Shown: piece by piece, positions 33,883 through 43,218 of the stretch
Numbering within the stretch: the stretch's first letter is position 1
Layout of the letters: each line of letters starts with the position of its first letter
Source of the DNA: an uncultured Lachnospiraceae bacterium
GTDB taxonomy: Bacteria > Bacillota > Clostridia > Lachnospirales > Lachnospiraceae
Direction of reading: 5' to 3'
DNA length: 64,000 nt
NCBI GenBank assembly: GCA_946554445.1
Contig: CAMNSD010000015.1
Location: forward strand, 1-64,000
Translations under genes and position numbers: made by a program
The notes under the pieces: model-generated
The model's input: the letters and a program-made list of their open reading frames with translations, nothing else
Told to the model about the DNA's origin: nothing
The model's database searches: none

Positions 33883-35094
33883 ATGATTTATAGGGATATG
33901 TATATTAATAAGATAAAGACATATATAGATACTCCATTTGTAAAAATTTTGGCCGGTGTTCGCCGAAGCGGGAAGTCAACGATATTGAAGATGATCATGG
34001 AATATCTACAGTGCGAGAAAGGTATACCGCAGGAGCGGATTGTCAGTTATCGCTTTGACTCTATGGAGTATGAGGATATGACGGCTAAGCAGATGTATGA
34101 AGAAATAAAGAGCAGACTTAAGACAAATAGCAAAACATATCTTTTCTTGGATGAGATGCAGGAAATAGTTGATTGGGAAAAGGTAGTCAATTCATTGATG
34201 TCGGATTTTGACGTGGATATTTATGTAACAGGCTCAAATTCCAGAATGATGTCTTCTGAGATATCAACTTATTTGACAGGGCGATATGTGGTTTTCAGGA
34301 TTTATACTTTGTCATTTAACGAATATTTAACTTTCAAAAAGCAATATGCTCCGTTGGAGGATTACAGAATAGAACTTGCGAATTATATCAGACTTGGCGG
34401 ATTTCCGGCAGCGCATTTGAAGGACTATAGCCAGGATGAGGTGTATACTATTGTCCGAGATATTTATAATTCCACAATCTTTTCGGATATCGTTAGGCGG
34501 AGTCAGATTCGCAAAGTGGATCAGTTGGAACGTGTTGTGAAGTTTACGTTTCAAAATGTGGGGAATACATTCTCCGCCAAATCCATTGCTGATTACTTGA
34601 AAGCGGAGCGCCGTTCTTTAGATTATGAGACAGTGTATGGTTATCTTGAGAGGCTTGAAAAGGCATATTTACTGCATCGCTGTTCACGATATGACTTGCA
34701 GGGAAAGGAAATCCTAAAGACGCAGGAGAAGTTTTATCTGGCCGATACATCCCTTCGATACAGTGTTTTGGGATATCGGGAAGATACTGTGGCATCTGCT
34801 CTTGAAAATACAGTTTATCTGGAACTGTGTCGGCGTGGATACAATGTTTTTATTGGGAAAATGGGTAGAGGAGAGGTTGATTTTGTGGCCAGTCGTCAAA
34901 ATGAGAAGATATATGTGCAGGTTACACAGCAGATTGATTCTGAAAAGACTGAAAAACGGGAGTATGAGAGGTTGCTTGAAATTCGGGATAATTATCCCAA
35001 ATATGTACTGCGGACGGATGCGTTTGCCGGTGGTAATTATGAGGGCATTAAAAGCATGCATGTAGCGGATTTTTTGCTGAGCACAGAATTTTAA
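33883..35094 (+). CDS. AAA ATPase with DUF4143 domain
   Basis: 403 residues from ATG 33883, after GGAG; the frame is open upstream to 33844. Walker A is AGVRRSGKSTIL (about residues 22-33); Walker B is TYLFLDEMQEI (about 85-95), followed by the sensor region VTGSNSRMMSSEISTYLTGRYVVFRIYTLSFNEYL. The C-terminal DUF4143 part has a nuclease-like ending, ENTVYLELCRRGYNVFIGKMGRGEVDFVASRQNEKIYVQV, with E...EVDF...Q. These ATPases are very common and poorly understood, with proposed links to mobile elements and defence. Single-gene unit. Confidence 0.9.
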   Translation: MIYRDMYINKIKTYIDTPFVKILAGVRRSGKSTILKMIMEYLQCEKGIPQERIVSYRFDSMEYEDMTAKQMYEEIKSRLKTNSKTYLFLDEMQEIVDWEKVVNSLMSDFDVDIYVTGSNSRMMSSEISTYLTGRYVVFRIYTLSFNEYLTFKKQYAPLEDYRIELANYIRLGGFPAAHLKDYSQDEVYTIVRDIYNSTIFSDIVRRSQIRKVDQLERVVKFTFQNVGNTFSAKSIADYLKAERRSLDYETVYGYLERLEKAYLLHRCSRYDLQGKEILKTQEKFYLADTSLRYSVLGYREDTVASALENTVYLELCRRGYNVFIGKMGRGEVDFVASRQNEKIYVQVTQQIDSEKTEKREYERLLEIRDNYPKYVLRTDAFAGGNYEGIKSMHVADFLLSTEF

Positions 35095-35229
35095 TAGGAT
35101 TCATAAAAAATTCCCGTACGGAGTTTGGGTATTTGCGGTATAATAGACGCAGAGCCAGAACTCTGCGGAGAAGATATAGGAACGTAGAGCCAGAAAATAA
35201 GGCTTAAAAATGGCTGAGGAGGGATTATC

Positions 35230-35976
35230 ATGTTATTACAAGGAAAAGTAGCGGTGGTTACAGGCGGAACCAGAGGAATTGGCTTTGCCATTGTGAAGAA
35301 GTTTGTGGAAAATGGCGCGAAAGTGGCCCTGTTGGGTTCCAGGAAGGAGACGGTTGACAAAGCGCTTCAAAAGATGAAGGAGGAACTTCCGGATGCTGAA
35401 GTCACAGGTTATTGGCCGAACCTGATGAATGCCGGGGAAGTGGAAGAAGTGTTTACAAAGGTAAAAGACATGTACGGCAGTCTGGATATTTTGGTAAATA
35501 ACGCGGGGGTGTCCGCGCGGGATAGTTTTTATGAGTACAAGCCAGAAGATTTTGAGAAAGTCATTGATCTAAATTTAAATTCTGTCTTTATCTGCGCACA
35601 GGCTGCGGCAAAGATTATGAAAGAGCAGGGCGGTGGTGCCATCTTAAATACCAGTTCCATGGTAAGCATTTATGGTCAGCCTGCAGGTGTGGGCTATCCA
35701 GCGTCCAAATTTGCAGTAAATGGTCTTACCAAATCCCTGGCAAGAGAACTGGGCAAAGATCAGATTCGTGTGAATGCAGTGGCGCCCGGCGTGACAAGGA
35801 CCGATATGGTGGCGGCGCTGCCGGATGAGATGGTGAAACGCATTACCGCGACGATTCCGCTTGGGCGTGTGGGCGAGCCGGAAGATGTAGCGAATGCCTT
35901 CGTATTTCTTGCAAGCGATATGGCGTCCTATGTCACAGGAGAAATTCTCTCGGTTGACGGCGCGGCGATGACGTAA
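35230..35976 (+). CDS. SDR family oxidoreductase (3-oxoacyl-ACP reductase type)
   Basis: 248 residues. Complete classical SDR: VVTGGTRGIGFAIVKKF (NAD(P) loop, about 10-26), NNAGVSA, catalytic Ser in NTSSMVSIYG, YPASKFAV (YxxxK), and C-terminal DVANAFVFLASDMASYVTGEILSVDGA. It fits FabG-like reductases; the exact substrate is unknown. It lies alone in the genome here, not in a fatty-acid operon, so a catabolic or hydroxysteroid role is also possible. GGAGGG precedes the start. Confidence 0.85.
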   Translation: MLLQGKVAVVTGGTRGIGFAIVKKFVENGAKVALLGSRKETVDKALQKMKEELPDAEVTGYWPNLMNAGEVEEVFTKVKDMYGSLDILVNNAGVSARDSFYEYKPEDFEKVIDLNLNSVFICAQAAAKIMKEQGGGAILNTSSMVSIYGQPAGVGYPASKFAVNGLTKSLARELGKDQIRVNAVAPGVTRTDMVAALPDEMVKRITATIPLGRVGEPEDVANAFVFLASDMASYVTGEILSVDGAAMT

Positions 35977-36009
35977 TGCAGCGGGATTTTGAGATACGGT
36001 ATGGAAATG

Positions 36010-36052
36010 GAAAGAAAAGCGCCTCTGCGATAAAGCAGGGCGCTTCTTTTAC
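36010..36052. terminator. Bidirectional terminator
   Basis: AAGCGCC...GGCGCTT stem with TTCTTTTACTTT after it and an A-rich left flank, placed between the convergent SDR and DegV genes. Confidence 0.7.
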
Positions 36053-36071
36053 TTTATAGGAAGTTCTGTGC

Positions 36072-36974
36072 TTATACATGAATCCCCTTCTCGATAATCC
36101 CGAATCCCAGCGGATAAGGACCGGTATGCACGCCAATCGTGGCGCCAATCTGATAAACGGGTATCTGCTCTATGGCATATCCCTTAGACTGCAGGGTAGT
36201 AAGCGCTTGGTCGCGGAAGGCGGCGCCTTCCTCTATGTCATAACCGTATCCCACCGCAATGCTATAGCAGTCGGCTCCCAGACTGCTTTTTTGCAGATAA
36301 TCCAAAAGGAGGTTCATGACTTTCTTCAAAGTGCGTTTTCGGCCCCGGTCAATACCGGAAGGAAAGATTTCTCCCTGTTTTAAGGTGATGATGGGACGAA
36401 TATCGAGGGCGCCGCCTGCTAAGGCAGCCACCTTTCCGATGCGCCCGCCGTGTTTTAAATACTCCATATTACCCACGGTGAAGAAAATCCGGCCTGTACT
36501 TTTGATTTCTTCCAAGCGAGTTATGGTCTCCTGGTAGCTGACACCATGGTCGCGAAGTTCCACGGCCTCCAACACATACTGCCCCTGCAGAACGGTGTTG
36601 ATGGTGGCATCGATAACGGTGATCTGCGCCTGGGGATGTTTTTCCAGAATCAACTCTTTGGCGTTGAGTGCGGACTGCATGGAACCGCTGAACTTCGTGG
36701 TAATACAGATACAGATGACAGGGGTTCCCGCTTCGGCAAAAGGACGAAAAGCTTCCTCATAATCCTGAATAGACGGCATGGAGGATTTAGGGTACACGCC
36801 CTTTTTGTCCACCATCATCTGATAAAAATCGCGGATGCCGATTTCCACATTTTCTTTGAAATAATGTTCCTCATCGAAAGATACATAAAAGGGAACGACA
36901 GTAATATTTTTTTCTTTAACAAGTTCCTTTGGTAGATCGCAGGAACCGTCGCTGATAATATGGAATGTTTCGCT
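36072..36974 (-). CDS. DegV family fatty-acid-binding protein
   Basis: 300 residues from ATG 36974, chosen for the GGAAG about 9 nt upstream. Opens FHIISDGSCDLPKELVKEKNITVVPFYVSF, with the DegV SDGSCDL motif, then SSMPSIQDYEEAFRPF and ICITTKFSGSMQSALNAKELI. DegV proteins bind a fatty acid between two domains; related FakB proteins feed exogenous fatty acids to the FakA kinase. A FakB-like role is possible, but no fakA is in the window. Confidence 0.9.
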   Translation of the reverse strand, partial: SETFHIISDGSCDLPKELVKEKNITVVPFYVSFDEEHYFKENVEIGIRDFYQMMVDKKGVYPKSSMPSIQDYEEAFRPFAEAGTPVICICITTKFSGSMQSALNAKELILEKHPQAQITVIDATINTVLQGQYVLEAVELRDHGVSYQETITRLEEIKSTGRIFFTVGNMEYLKHGGRIGKVAALAGGALDIRPIITLKQGEIFPSGIDRGRKRTLKKVMNLLLDYLQKSSLGADCYSIAVGYGYDIEEGAAFRDQALTTLQSKGYAIEQIPVYQIGATIGVHTGPYPLGFGIIEKGIHV

Positions 36975-37167
36975 CATATCGTAAATCTTCCTTGCATCAA
37001 ATATTTCCACAGACAGAGATGAAAACAGGCTGACTGAAAAACTGTCTGGTTATTATTATATAGGATACTACGTTTGTGATGTAAATGCAATCGTTTTGAA
37101 GGCAAATATTACAATGTAGAGTTTTATTAACTGCTTTTAATAGTTTTAATAACTATATATAATATCA

Positions 37168-37211
37168 GGGGAAAACTTCCGAACTTTTGACATAAAAATC
37201 CGGAAGTCCCC
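37168..37211. terminator. Hairpin in the DegV/solute-binding gap
   Basis: GGGGAAAACTTCCG / CGGAAGTCCCC, a stem with internal bulge and a loop of about 19 nt. No T tract follows, so it may be a regulatory or repeat structure rather than a terminator. Confidence 0.4.
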
Positions 37212-37271
37212 ATTGCAGAATCTATTTTATAAACCCAGATAAACGAAGAGATATGCTGATTTCATATCATA

Positions 37272-37322
37272 AAAAAGAGTATCGCCCATAACGAAAATTG
37301 AGTTATGGAACGATACTCTTTC
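37272..37322. terminator. Long nested terminator hairpin
   Basis: AAAGAGTATCG (37274-37284) pairs with CGATACTCTTT (37311-37321); inside it CCATAAC pairs with GTTATGG. A tract on one side and TTT on the other, so it can stop transcription from the minus-strand lipoprotein gene. About 360 bp between the flanking genes hold no ORF. Confidence 0.7.
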
Positions 37323-37338
37323 ACAGCATTTTTAGAAA

Positions 37339-39765
37339 TTATTCGGCCAGATAAATGCCAAGTCTTGTCTCAATGGAGTTCATTGCTTCTTCCAGACTCT
37401 TTTCGCCCTGCATATAAGCGGAACCTTCCTCGTAAACTACATTTTCAAAGGTTTTATCTTCCACATAGGCGGTGTCCATTGATTGGATCCACTGTATCAA
37501 TTCCTGTACTTCCGCCTCATCCGGAATGCGGATTAACAGGACCACTTCGTTTCCATCGGGATCAACTGTACCACCCTGCCCTGAGACATAGTCGTTAGCC
37601 TTATAAAGCTTCCATTGGTCCTCATAGCTATCCATGATGGCTTTCTGCGTCACCGGGAAACCGTTCTCCATATCAACCTGGACTTCTGTGCTGAGCGCTG
37701 TCTTTATGAAATCCTGTGCCCGGTCCGTATTTTCGGAGGCAGCGTTGATTCCCAAAAGTGTCTTGGCCCAGAACACCTTGCTGCACTGGCCGTTCATCGG
37801 GAGGTAACCGCAGTCTTCAAAGCCTTCTGATTTGGGAAGGGAAACATGACAGTTGTACTCACCGATATTATCCGTGGAACCGGCCGCAAACTGCTGCGCT
37901 TGGCCCATAAAATAAATGCCCTGATGGCGTGTCCTGATCTCGTCCGATTCCTCCAGATCTTCACCGTTTACGCTATAGTAGCTTAGATACATGTCCTTTT
38001 CAGCTTCCCATGACTGAACAGCTTCTTCCGAAAGACCGTCCATCTGTATGTCATAAATCTGTTTTATCTGTGTCAGGAAATCAGAGATGGCTTCCGCGTT
38101 AAGGGCACCGTCTTCTGTTCGCCAAGCTGGTGCACATGTCAGGGAGAATACTCGCATAATGGCTTTCGGGGATGAAAGGCGCAGCAAATCCGTGCCAGGG
38201 TTTTGTTCCCGCATCTCTTTCATGACATTTGCCGTATCTGACATGCTTGTCATTTTCAAAATATCTGTGTTTCTGCCAAGGACGTAGGGCAGCTGAATCC
38301 CGCAAGGTATCATATAGACATGCCCGTCTTCCCGGAAGGCATCTGTCACATTCGAGAAAACAGCTTCCTCCCCGTTCATGCCGTCCAGAAGTGGGGCGAT
38401 GTCCATGAGAATTCCCTTTTCAATATAGGAATCCATAGGCATGTTATCCAAAACCAAAATATCCGGTCCTTTTCCTGCCATAGTACGTGTATTTAAGTTT
38501 TTGATGGCATCTTCCCTGGTCATGGAATTTCCGTCCAGTCCAATTTCATACTCCACATAGACTGCCGGGTTCTGTTTCTGGTAGAGGCTGATTGCCTGCC
38601 GTATTACCGTCTCATCTTCCAGACTCCATACTTGCAGTTTCTCATTAGGTCTGGAAGGTACATTGGGATCGTAGACGAAGCGCGTCATTTTTTCTCCGGT
38701 CAACAGAACAACAAATTCATTGTTATCCGCCACCAGCATGTCCATGACCTGGCAGGTAGGATTGCCTAGAATGGTCAGGCTGCCGTCCAGCACCTGCTCC
38801 ATAGCGCTGCCGCCCAGCACATGGCGGTATATCCCTGTCTGTCCTGCCAGATAAATGACGTCGTCGCCTCCGGAGACCAGAAACATGTCATAGCTTCTGC
38901 CGGGATTGCAGTCCCTGTTGGCAAAGTTTTCCCTGACAAAATCTATCAGAACCTGGTCCTCAATGTATGTTTTTTCTTCCATATCGTAGAGGAGCGGTAC
39001 GTCATAGCCCCATCCGTCCAGGAGCATGATATTGCCGTGGAACCGTACAAGAGCCGGGCTGCCGTCTCCCACGTTCAGGAATTTTTCGCTGCTTCCATCT
39101 GGATTTACTTCATACAGGTTGGAGCCCAGAGTGCTTACAATAATCCTTCCTGTGTCTGAGATGGATACGCTGTTAACCCACATATCCTCCGCTTCCAAGT
39201 TCATATCCGCCGGAATTTCTGTACCATCCGGCTTTACGATTGTAAGCTGCATATCCATTTTAAGCTGTACGCCGTTGCCTTCTTCATCACTGCTTTCCTC
39301 AGGTTCCGTCCAAACTACAGCGGCTGTCTGGTCCGGACCAAAGGCCATGGTTAGAATGTATTTGTTGTCTGCTTTCATTTGTTTCAGCCAAGCCAGGTCT
39401 TCCTTCACCCAGCTTGCGCCATTATCCCGTGAGCGCAGTACAAACCCGCTGTTATCCGACAAGAGCAAGCTGCCGTCCGCCATTGGGAATATGCGGCTGT
39501 TCCAGTCAGTGAGATTGCTTTCGCCAAGGTCCGCCTCCTTCTCTACATAGCGTCCCATGGCAGTTCCCTGTTCGCTGCCCTGTGCGGCCTCTTCAACAGT
39601 CGGTGTGCTGTCGGCCCCGTCGCTGTTCGTGTTGTCGGTTTTGGCGCTGTTGTCGCCGCAGCCGGTAAATACTCCGGCGAAAAGGATCAACGCTGTCAGA
39701 CAGGCAGCGATTCTTTTCGCATTGCTAAATCGATTCCTTTTTCCTTCCATTTTGAAATTGCTCAA
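37339..39765 (-). CDS. Large lipoprotein: beta-propeller-like domain plus ABC extracellular solute-binding domain
   Basis: 808 residues from TTG 39765, 7 nt after AGGAGGGAG; this is a far better start than ATG 39750 (22 nt away) or upstream codons. A signal peptide with lipobox FTGC (ILFAGVFTGCGDN) is followed by a propeller-like region (residues about 60-350; repeats such as SLLLSDNSGFVLRSRDNGASW). A type 1 solute-binding protein (QVWSLEDETVIRQAISLYQKQNPAVYVEYE...GKGPDILVLDNMPMDSYIEKGILMDIAPLL) follows. No ABC permease genes are adjacent. The propeller fused to a binding protein suggests a sensory or docking role. Confidence 0.8.
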   Translation of the reverse strand: MSNFKMEGKRNRFSNAKRIAACLTALILFAGVFTGCGDNSAKTDNTNSDGADSTPTVEEAAQGSEQGTAMGRYVEKEADLGESNLTDWNSRIFPMADGSLLLSDNSGFVLRSRDNGASWVKEDLAWLKQMKADNKYILTMAFGPDQTAAVVWTEPEESSDEEGNGVQLKMDMQLTIVKPDGTEIPADMNLEAEDMWVNSVSISDTGRIIVSTLGSNLYEVNPDGSSEKFLNVGDGSPALVRFHGNIMLLDGWGYDVPLLYDMEEKTYIEDQVLIDFVRENFANRDCNPGRSYDMFLVSGGDDVIYLAGQTGIYRHVLGGSAMEQVLDGSLTILGNPTCQVMDMLVADNNEFVVLLTGEKMTRFVYDPNVPSRPNEKLQVWSLEDETVIRQAISLYQKQNPAVYVEYEIGLDGNSMTREDAIKNLNTRTMAGKGPDILVLDNMPMDSYIEKGILMDIAPLLDGMNGEEAVFSNVTDAFREDGHVYMIPCGIQLPYVLGRNTDILKMTSMSDTANVMKEMREQNPGTDLLRLSSPKAIMRVFSLTCAPAWRTEDGALNAEAISDFLTQIKQIYDIQMDGLSEEAVQSWEAEKDMYLSYYSVNGEDLEESDEIRTRHQGIYFMGQAQQFAAGSTDNIGEYNCHVSLPKSEGFEDCGYLPMNGQCSKVFWAKTLLGINAASENTDRAQDFIKTALSTEVQVDMENGFPVTQKAIMDSYEDQWKLYKANDYVSGQGGTVDPDGNEVVLLIRIPDEAEVQELIQWIQSMDTAYVEDKTFENVVYEEGSAYMQGEKSLEEAMNSIETRLGIYLAE

Positions 39766-39890
39766 TTTTCTCCCTCCTGTTATGCAAGATATATGGTTGT
39801 AGCTTTCGCTGTCCATGAGAAAATAAATTCCCCAATTTATTATAGCAACCTTATCTCTAAGTAATCTCTAAAAAGGAAGGAGAAAAGAAA

Positions 39891-40844
39891 TCATAAAAAG
39901 CAGATGATGCCGTCCTGATGAAGCGACATTTTTTCATTTTTTTCTACAGTGAATAATTCGCGGGACATACTGACAATATCTTTATAAATCGGAATATTTA
40001 TCTCTTCTGCATAGAAATCCTGATTCAAAAATCCGCCGTCTGGCAGATAAAATCTTTGCATATAGGAATAAATGGACGCTGATAAACCAATCTTGATATC
40101 GCCGATTTCGGTATAGAGATATTGTTCATTATTATAGGACATCCTCTTTGGTGTGCCGTAAGATAATAAACCGATGATATGCTGATAATAACTGACCATG
40201 GCCTTGTCAATGTTAAAGAGGATTTTGCGGCTGCCTTCAGGCTGCGGATCGATATCATAGTAGGTCAGAGTGTTGTCGTAAAAGCCGGACGCTACCACAT
40301 GTCTGTAAAAGTCATGGTATACGCCCAAACCGACAGCTTCTATCTCAACAATATCAGCCAGCTGGTCTTTGGCGGATTGAATGACTGTATTTGACGGCTT
40401 GCGCATAGTCGTTCCCTTGGCTTCCAGCAGGGTTGGTTCAACGCCGTTGGCCAAACCGAAAAAATCTGGGATTCTTCCTTGCGTTTGAAATTCTATCTGA
40501 GGATCTTTTAAGTGGAAGAGGTAGGGAATGTGATACAATCTTTCAGCAATTGCCTTGGCGGCTACCATGCCCATAAAAAAGGACAGGGTATTTTTGATGG
40601 AGGTTTCAGCGAAACTGTAATCGTCATTGATTGTAAAGGTATTGCCTTCGATCAGTGCCATTCGGATGAGCCATGTATAAAACTGCGTACCAGCAGGCGA
40701 GACATGTCTGTTGGAAAAGCCGCCTGCAGAGACGGCGTATTGGATTAGATCTATTTCGCTTACCACAAGATTGTAGGCAGCCGCATGATGGTCTACAGAA
40801 TAGTCGTAGACATTGTTGTAAGTATATAGTGTAATGAAAGCCAT
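39891..40844 (-). CDS. Unknown protein with a possible PD-(D/E)XK motif
   Basis: 317 residues, start after GGAGGACAT. I do not recognise the family. GRIPDFFGLANGVEPTLLEAKGTTMR (about 125-150) fits the spacing of a PD-(D/E)XK nuclease core (PD...ExK), in a protein otherwise of mixed helices and strands. It stands alone, with no partner gene such as a modification enzyme beside it. Nuclease function is a hypothesis from the motif only. Confidence 0.6.
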   Translation of the reverse strand: MAFITLYTYNNVYDYSVDHHAAAYNLVVSEIDLIQYAVSAGGFSNRHVSPAGTQFYTWLIRMALIEGNTFTINDDYSFAETSIKNTLSFFMGMVAAKAIAERLYHIPYLFHLKDPQIEFQTQGRIPDFFGLANGVEPTLLEAKGTTMRKPSNTVIQSAKDQLADIVEIEAVGLGVYHDFYRHVVASGFYDNTLTYYDIDPQPEGSRKILFNIDKAMVSYYQHIIGLLSYGTPKRMSYNNEQYLYTEIGDIKIGLSASIYSYMQRFYLPDGGFLNQDFYAEEINIPIYKDIVSMSRELFTVEKNEKMSLHQDGIICFL

Positions 40845-41109
40845 ATGTCCTCCTTTGTATATTGTATTATACTATGAAAATAATATAAATATTCTATATA
40901 AGAATACTATAGATATGAGAGTAATGCAATGCTAAAGAAAGAAAATATTTAAATTTATAGTTAATTATCAGACAAATTGTTGATTTTTGGAAAAATGTCA
41001 AATATAATTATAAATCATCCAATAGTTTATCTTTTGATCTGTTGGGAGCAGTTAACAGTAACCAATCATCAATATATCCCTAAAAATACCACGAAGGAGA
41101 CAAGTGAAT

Positions 41110-41676
41110 ATGCAGATGAGAAAATTATGTGCGAGCAGCCTGGAATGGAAATACATCTACAAACTAATGAAGTCTGTAGAAAACGAAACCATACGAGATT
41201 ACGTGGAAAATCAAATTGAGTGGAATGTGGTAAAAGCAAATCAGTATAAATTTATGGAGTATTTTCTGAAATTTTTGACGGTGGTGACGCCGACGGTAGT
41301 TTTTGTTTTACAGCAATGCCTGGATTCCAAAAACCCTTTGGTACAGATGATTGTTTTAGGTGCCGCGACCGTAACTTCTGCATCGAGTACTTTTATTAAA
41401 TTCCACGATAAACGGATTCTCTATCGGAAGTCGGCAGAGCAGATCAAAGAAGAGACAATGCTTTATATCACGCATACCGGCAAATACAATACGGAGGAGC
41501 GCGATGAGCAGTTTGTCTTGGAATTAGATAGAATTACAAAGGGTGCCAATAAAGAGTGGCGGCGGATAGAGGAGAAGAAAGAAGAAAGGAAGGAAGAGAA
41601 GAAAAAGGCGGAGAAGAAAGAAGAGGTGACAAGAGAAGGAGAGAAGGAAAAGAAAGAAGAAGAGAAAAGAGAATAG
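41110..41676 (+). CDS. DUF4231 membrane protein (SLATT-like), first gene of the unknown cluster
   Basis: 188 residues from ATG 41110, 10 nt after AAGGAG; a GTG at 41104 is too close. Two membrane segments (FLKFLTVVTPTVVFVLQQC and MIVLGAATVTSASSTFI) lie between helical arms, followed by RILYRKSAEQIKEETMLYITHTGKYN, matching DUF4231. These proteins resemble SLATT-type two-TM effectors proposed to form pores in conflict systems. The tail (about 150-188) is almost only Lys/Glu/Arg, from a GA-rich DNA stretch. It starts a run of six genes on the same strand. Confidence 0.75.
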   Translation: MQMRKLCASSLEWKYIYKLMKSVENETIRDYVENQIEWNVVKANQYKFMEYFLKFLTVVTPTVVFVLQQCLDSKNPLVQMIVLGAATVTSASSTFIKFHDKRILYRKSAEQIKEETMLYITHTGKYNTEERDEQFVLELDRITKGANKEWRRIEEKKEERKEEKKKAEKKEEVTREGEKEKKEEEKRE

Positions 41677-41745
41677 CAAAGAGAAAAATGCAGATGTGGA
41701 AAAGAAAGATAGAAAGAGTTAAGTAGGGCGTAGGAGGGCTAGAAT

Positions 41746-43218
41746 ATGTATAACAATAGCAGCGAATTGGAGGCATTGGAGATTTTCAGACAGAAGAAGG
41801 AACTATTTCCTATGACGGTTGACTGCTTGGAATCAGAGGCGGGACGGATGCAGGCAGTAAGGCTGGACGGGGTGGGAGAGACACCGGAAGCACCGGATCT
41901 GGATGTTATCTGGGCCGGGTTACAAGACGGCAAAGGTTGTGTTTTGTGCCAGCTTACAGCAAAGCCTGGCGGCCGTGTTAATTCTTTTTTTGCCAAAGCA
42001 ATCGACAAGAATCAGCAAGAAATCTCACGAGCGAATTTCGTCAGCTTTGGAACGGACAGGGCATATGCCAAGCTGGAAATTCCGAGGGACATCTTTCATG
42101 AATGCAGTGTGCAGATGCAGACGGCAGCGGTAAATGAGAGGGGAGTTGCAGCTGCGAATCAGAGAGTGGTCAGTCTGGAAGATTTGTACATAGGGGAGTT
42201 AGAGATACAGTATCAGATTGCAGATCCGATTGCAGATCCGATTATTAAGGGAGAACATAAACGGATTAGAATCAACTATTATACATATGGAACTAAGGAT
42301 GGTTATGATTATGCATATCCAGGCATAGGAGGTGGGGAGGATCAGATGTATCTGCCTTCCGGCGGAACAATCCGCATCAAAGATAAGGAATTGCGAGAGG
42401 CGCGTATGAAATTAATGGTCTCCAACGGAGACAAGAGAGCCTTGCATGAACTTAAGCGGACGAAATATCCGGGGGAACCTGAAATCAGGGTAGAGGATGA
42501 GCGCATTATGTATCGGTTTGCAGAAAAGTGGAAGGGAGTAAGGCTGACGGACTGTCTGGGAACCGGATACTCTGAAATGATCAATTATCTATTAAGAATC
42601 ACTGCGCTGACAAAATATAATAGGAAGATTATCATGTTGGTGACGAATATAAAGGATATTTGTACCCAAATAGGAGTGGACAGCATAGGAGAAATTCCGG
42701 TGATCGAGGCCCAGTTGGACTGCTTTGGACAGGGAACGATGATCCGCATGGCGGATGGCAGTCAGAAAGCGGTGGAAGAACTAAAAGCAGGCGAAATGGT
42801 TCAGACGAGAGATGGCGGAAGCGCTTCGGTAAAAGAGGTGAAAGTTCAGGATGAACGCCAACTGCTTGGCCTATATCTGGACAATGGGGAAACAGTTTTC
42901 CTGACGGATGGACATGCGGTCAATACGGCGAACGGTATCTATCCGGTGTATAGGCTGCGGGAGGGGCAGGATGTTATCACAGAACACGGAACAGGGAAGA
43001 TTTGTCAAATTCTGCCTAAATGCGAAAGACGTTACACCGTATATTCCTTGTCGCTGGAAGGCGATGAGGAATGGCTGTACGCAGGAGGGATGATGGTACA
43101 CAGTTCAGACGGCACAGAGTTATTTCAAGACAGGGATTGGGTGCGGGAGGATTTGCCTGAAGCGTGGAGAAAAGATTATGACAATGCCTTAAATGCGGGG
43201 TTGCTCTATGGAAGATAA
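41746..43218 (+). CDS. Protein with C-terminal Hint (intein-like) domain
   Basis: 490 residues. The first 325 residues are unrecognised (contains a short IADPIADPI duplication). Residues about 326-453 form a Hint domain: CFGQGTMIRMADGSQKAVEELKAGEMVQTRDGG (block A with Cys326), FLTDGHAVNTANGIYPVYRLREGQDV (block B, DGH) and a C-terminal block ending MVHSS. A full intein ends in HN before the next residue; here it is HS, so protein splicing is unlikely, but thioester formation at Cys326 and self-cleavage remain possible. A 37-residue tail follows. Overlaps the next gene by 11 bp. Confidence 0.75.
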   Translation: MYNNSSELEALEIFRQKKELFPMTVDCLESEAGRMQAVRLDGVGETPEAPDLDVIWAGLQDGKGCVLCQLTAKPGGRVNSFFAKAIDKNQQEISRANFVSFGTDRAYAKLEIPRDIFHECSVQMQTAAVNERGVAAANQRVVSLEDLYIGELEIQYQIADPIADPIIKGEHKRIRINYYTYGTKDGYDYAYPGIGGGEDQMYLPSGGTIRIKDKELREARMKLMVSNGDKRALHELKRTKYPGEPEIRVEDERIMYRFAEKWKGVRLTDCLGTGYSEMINYLLRITALTKYNRKIIMLVTNIKDICTQIGVDSIGEIPVIEAQLDCFGQGTMIRMADGSQKAVEELKAGEMVQTRDGGSASVKEVKVQDERQLLGLYLDNGETVFLTDGHAVNTANGIYPVYRLREGQDVITEHGTGKICQILPKCERRYTVYSLSLEGDEEWLYAGGMMVHSSDGTELFQDRDWVREDLPEAWRKDYDNALNAGLLYGR

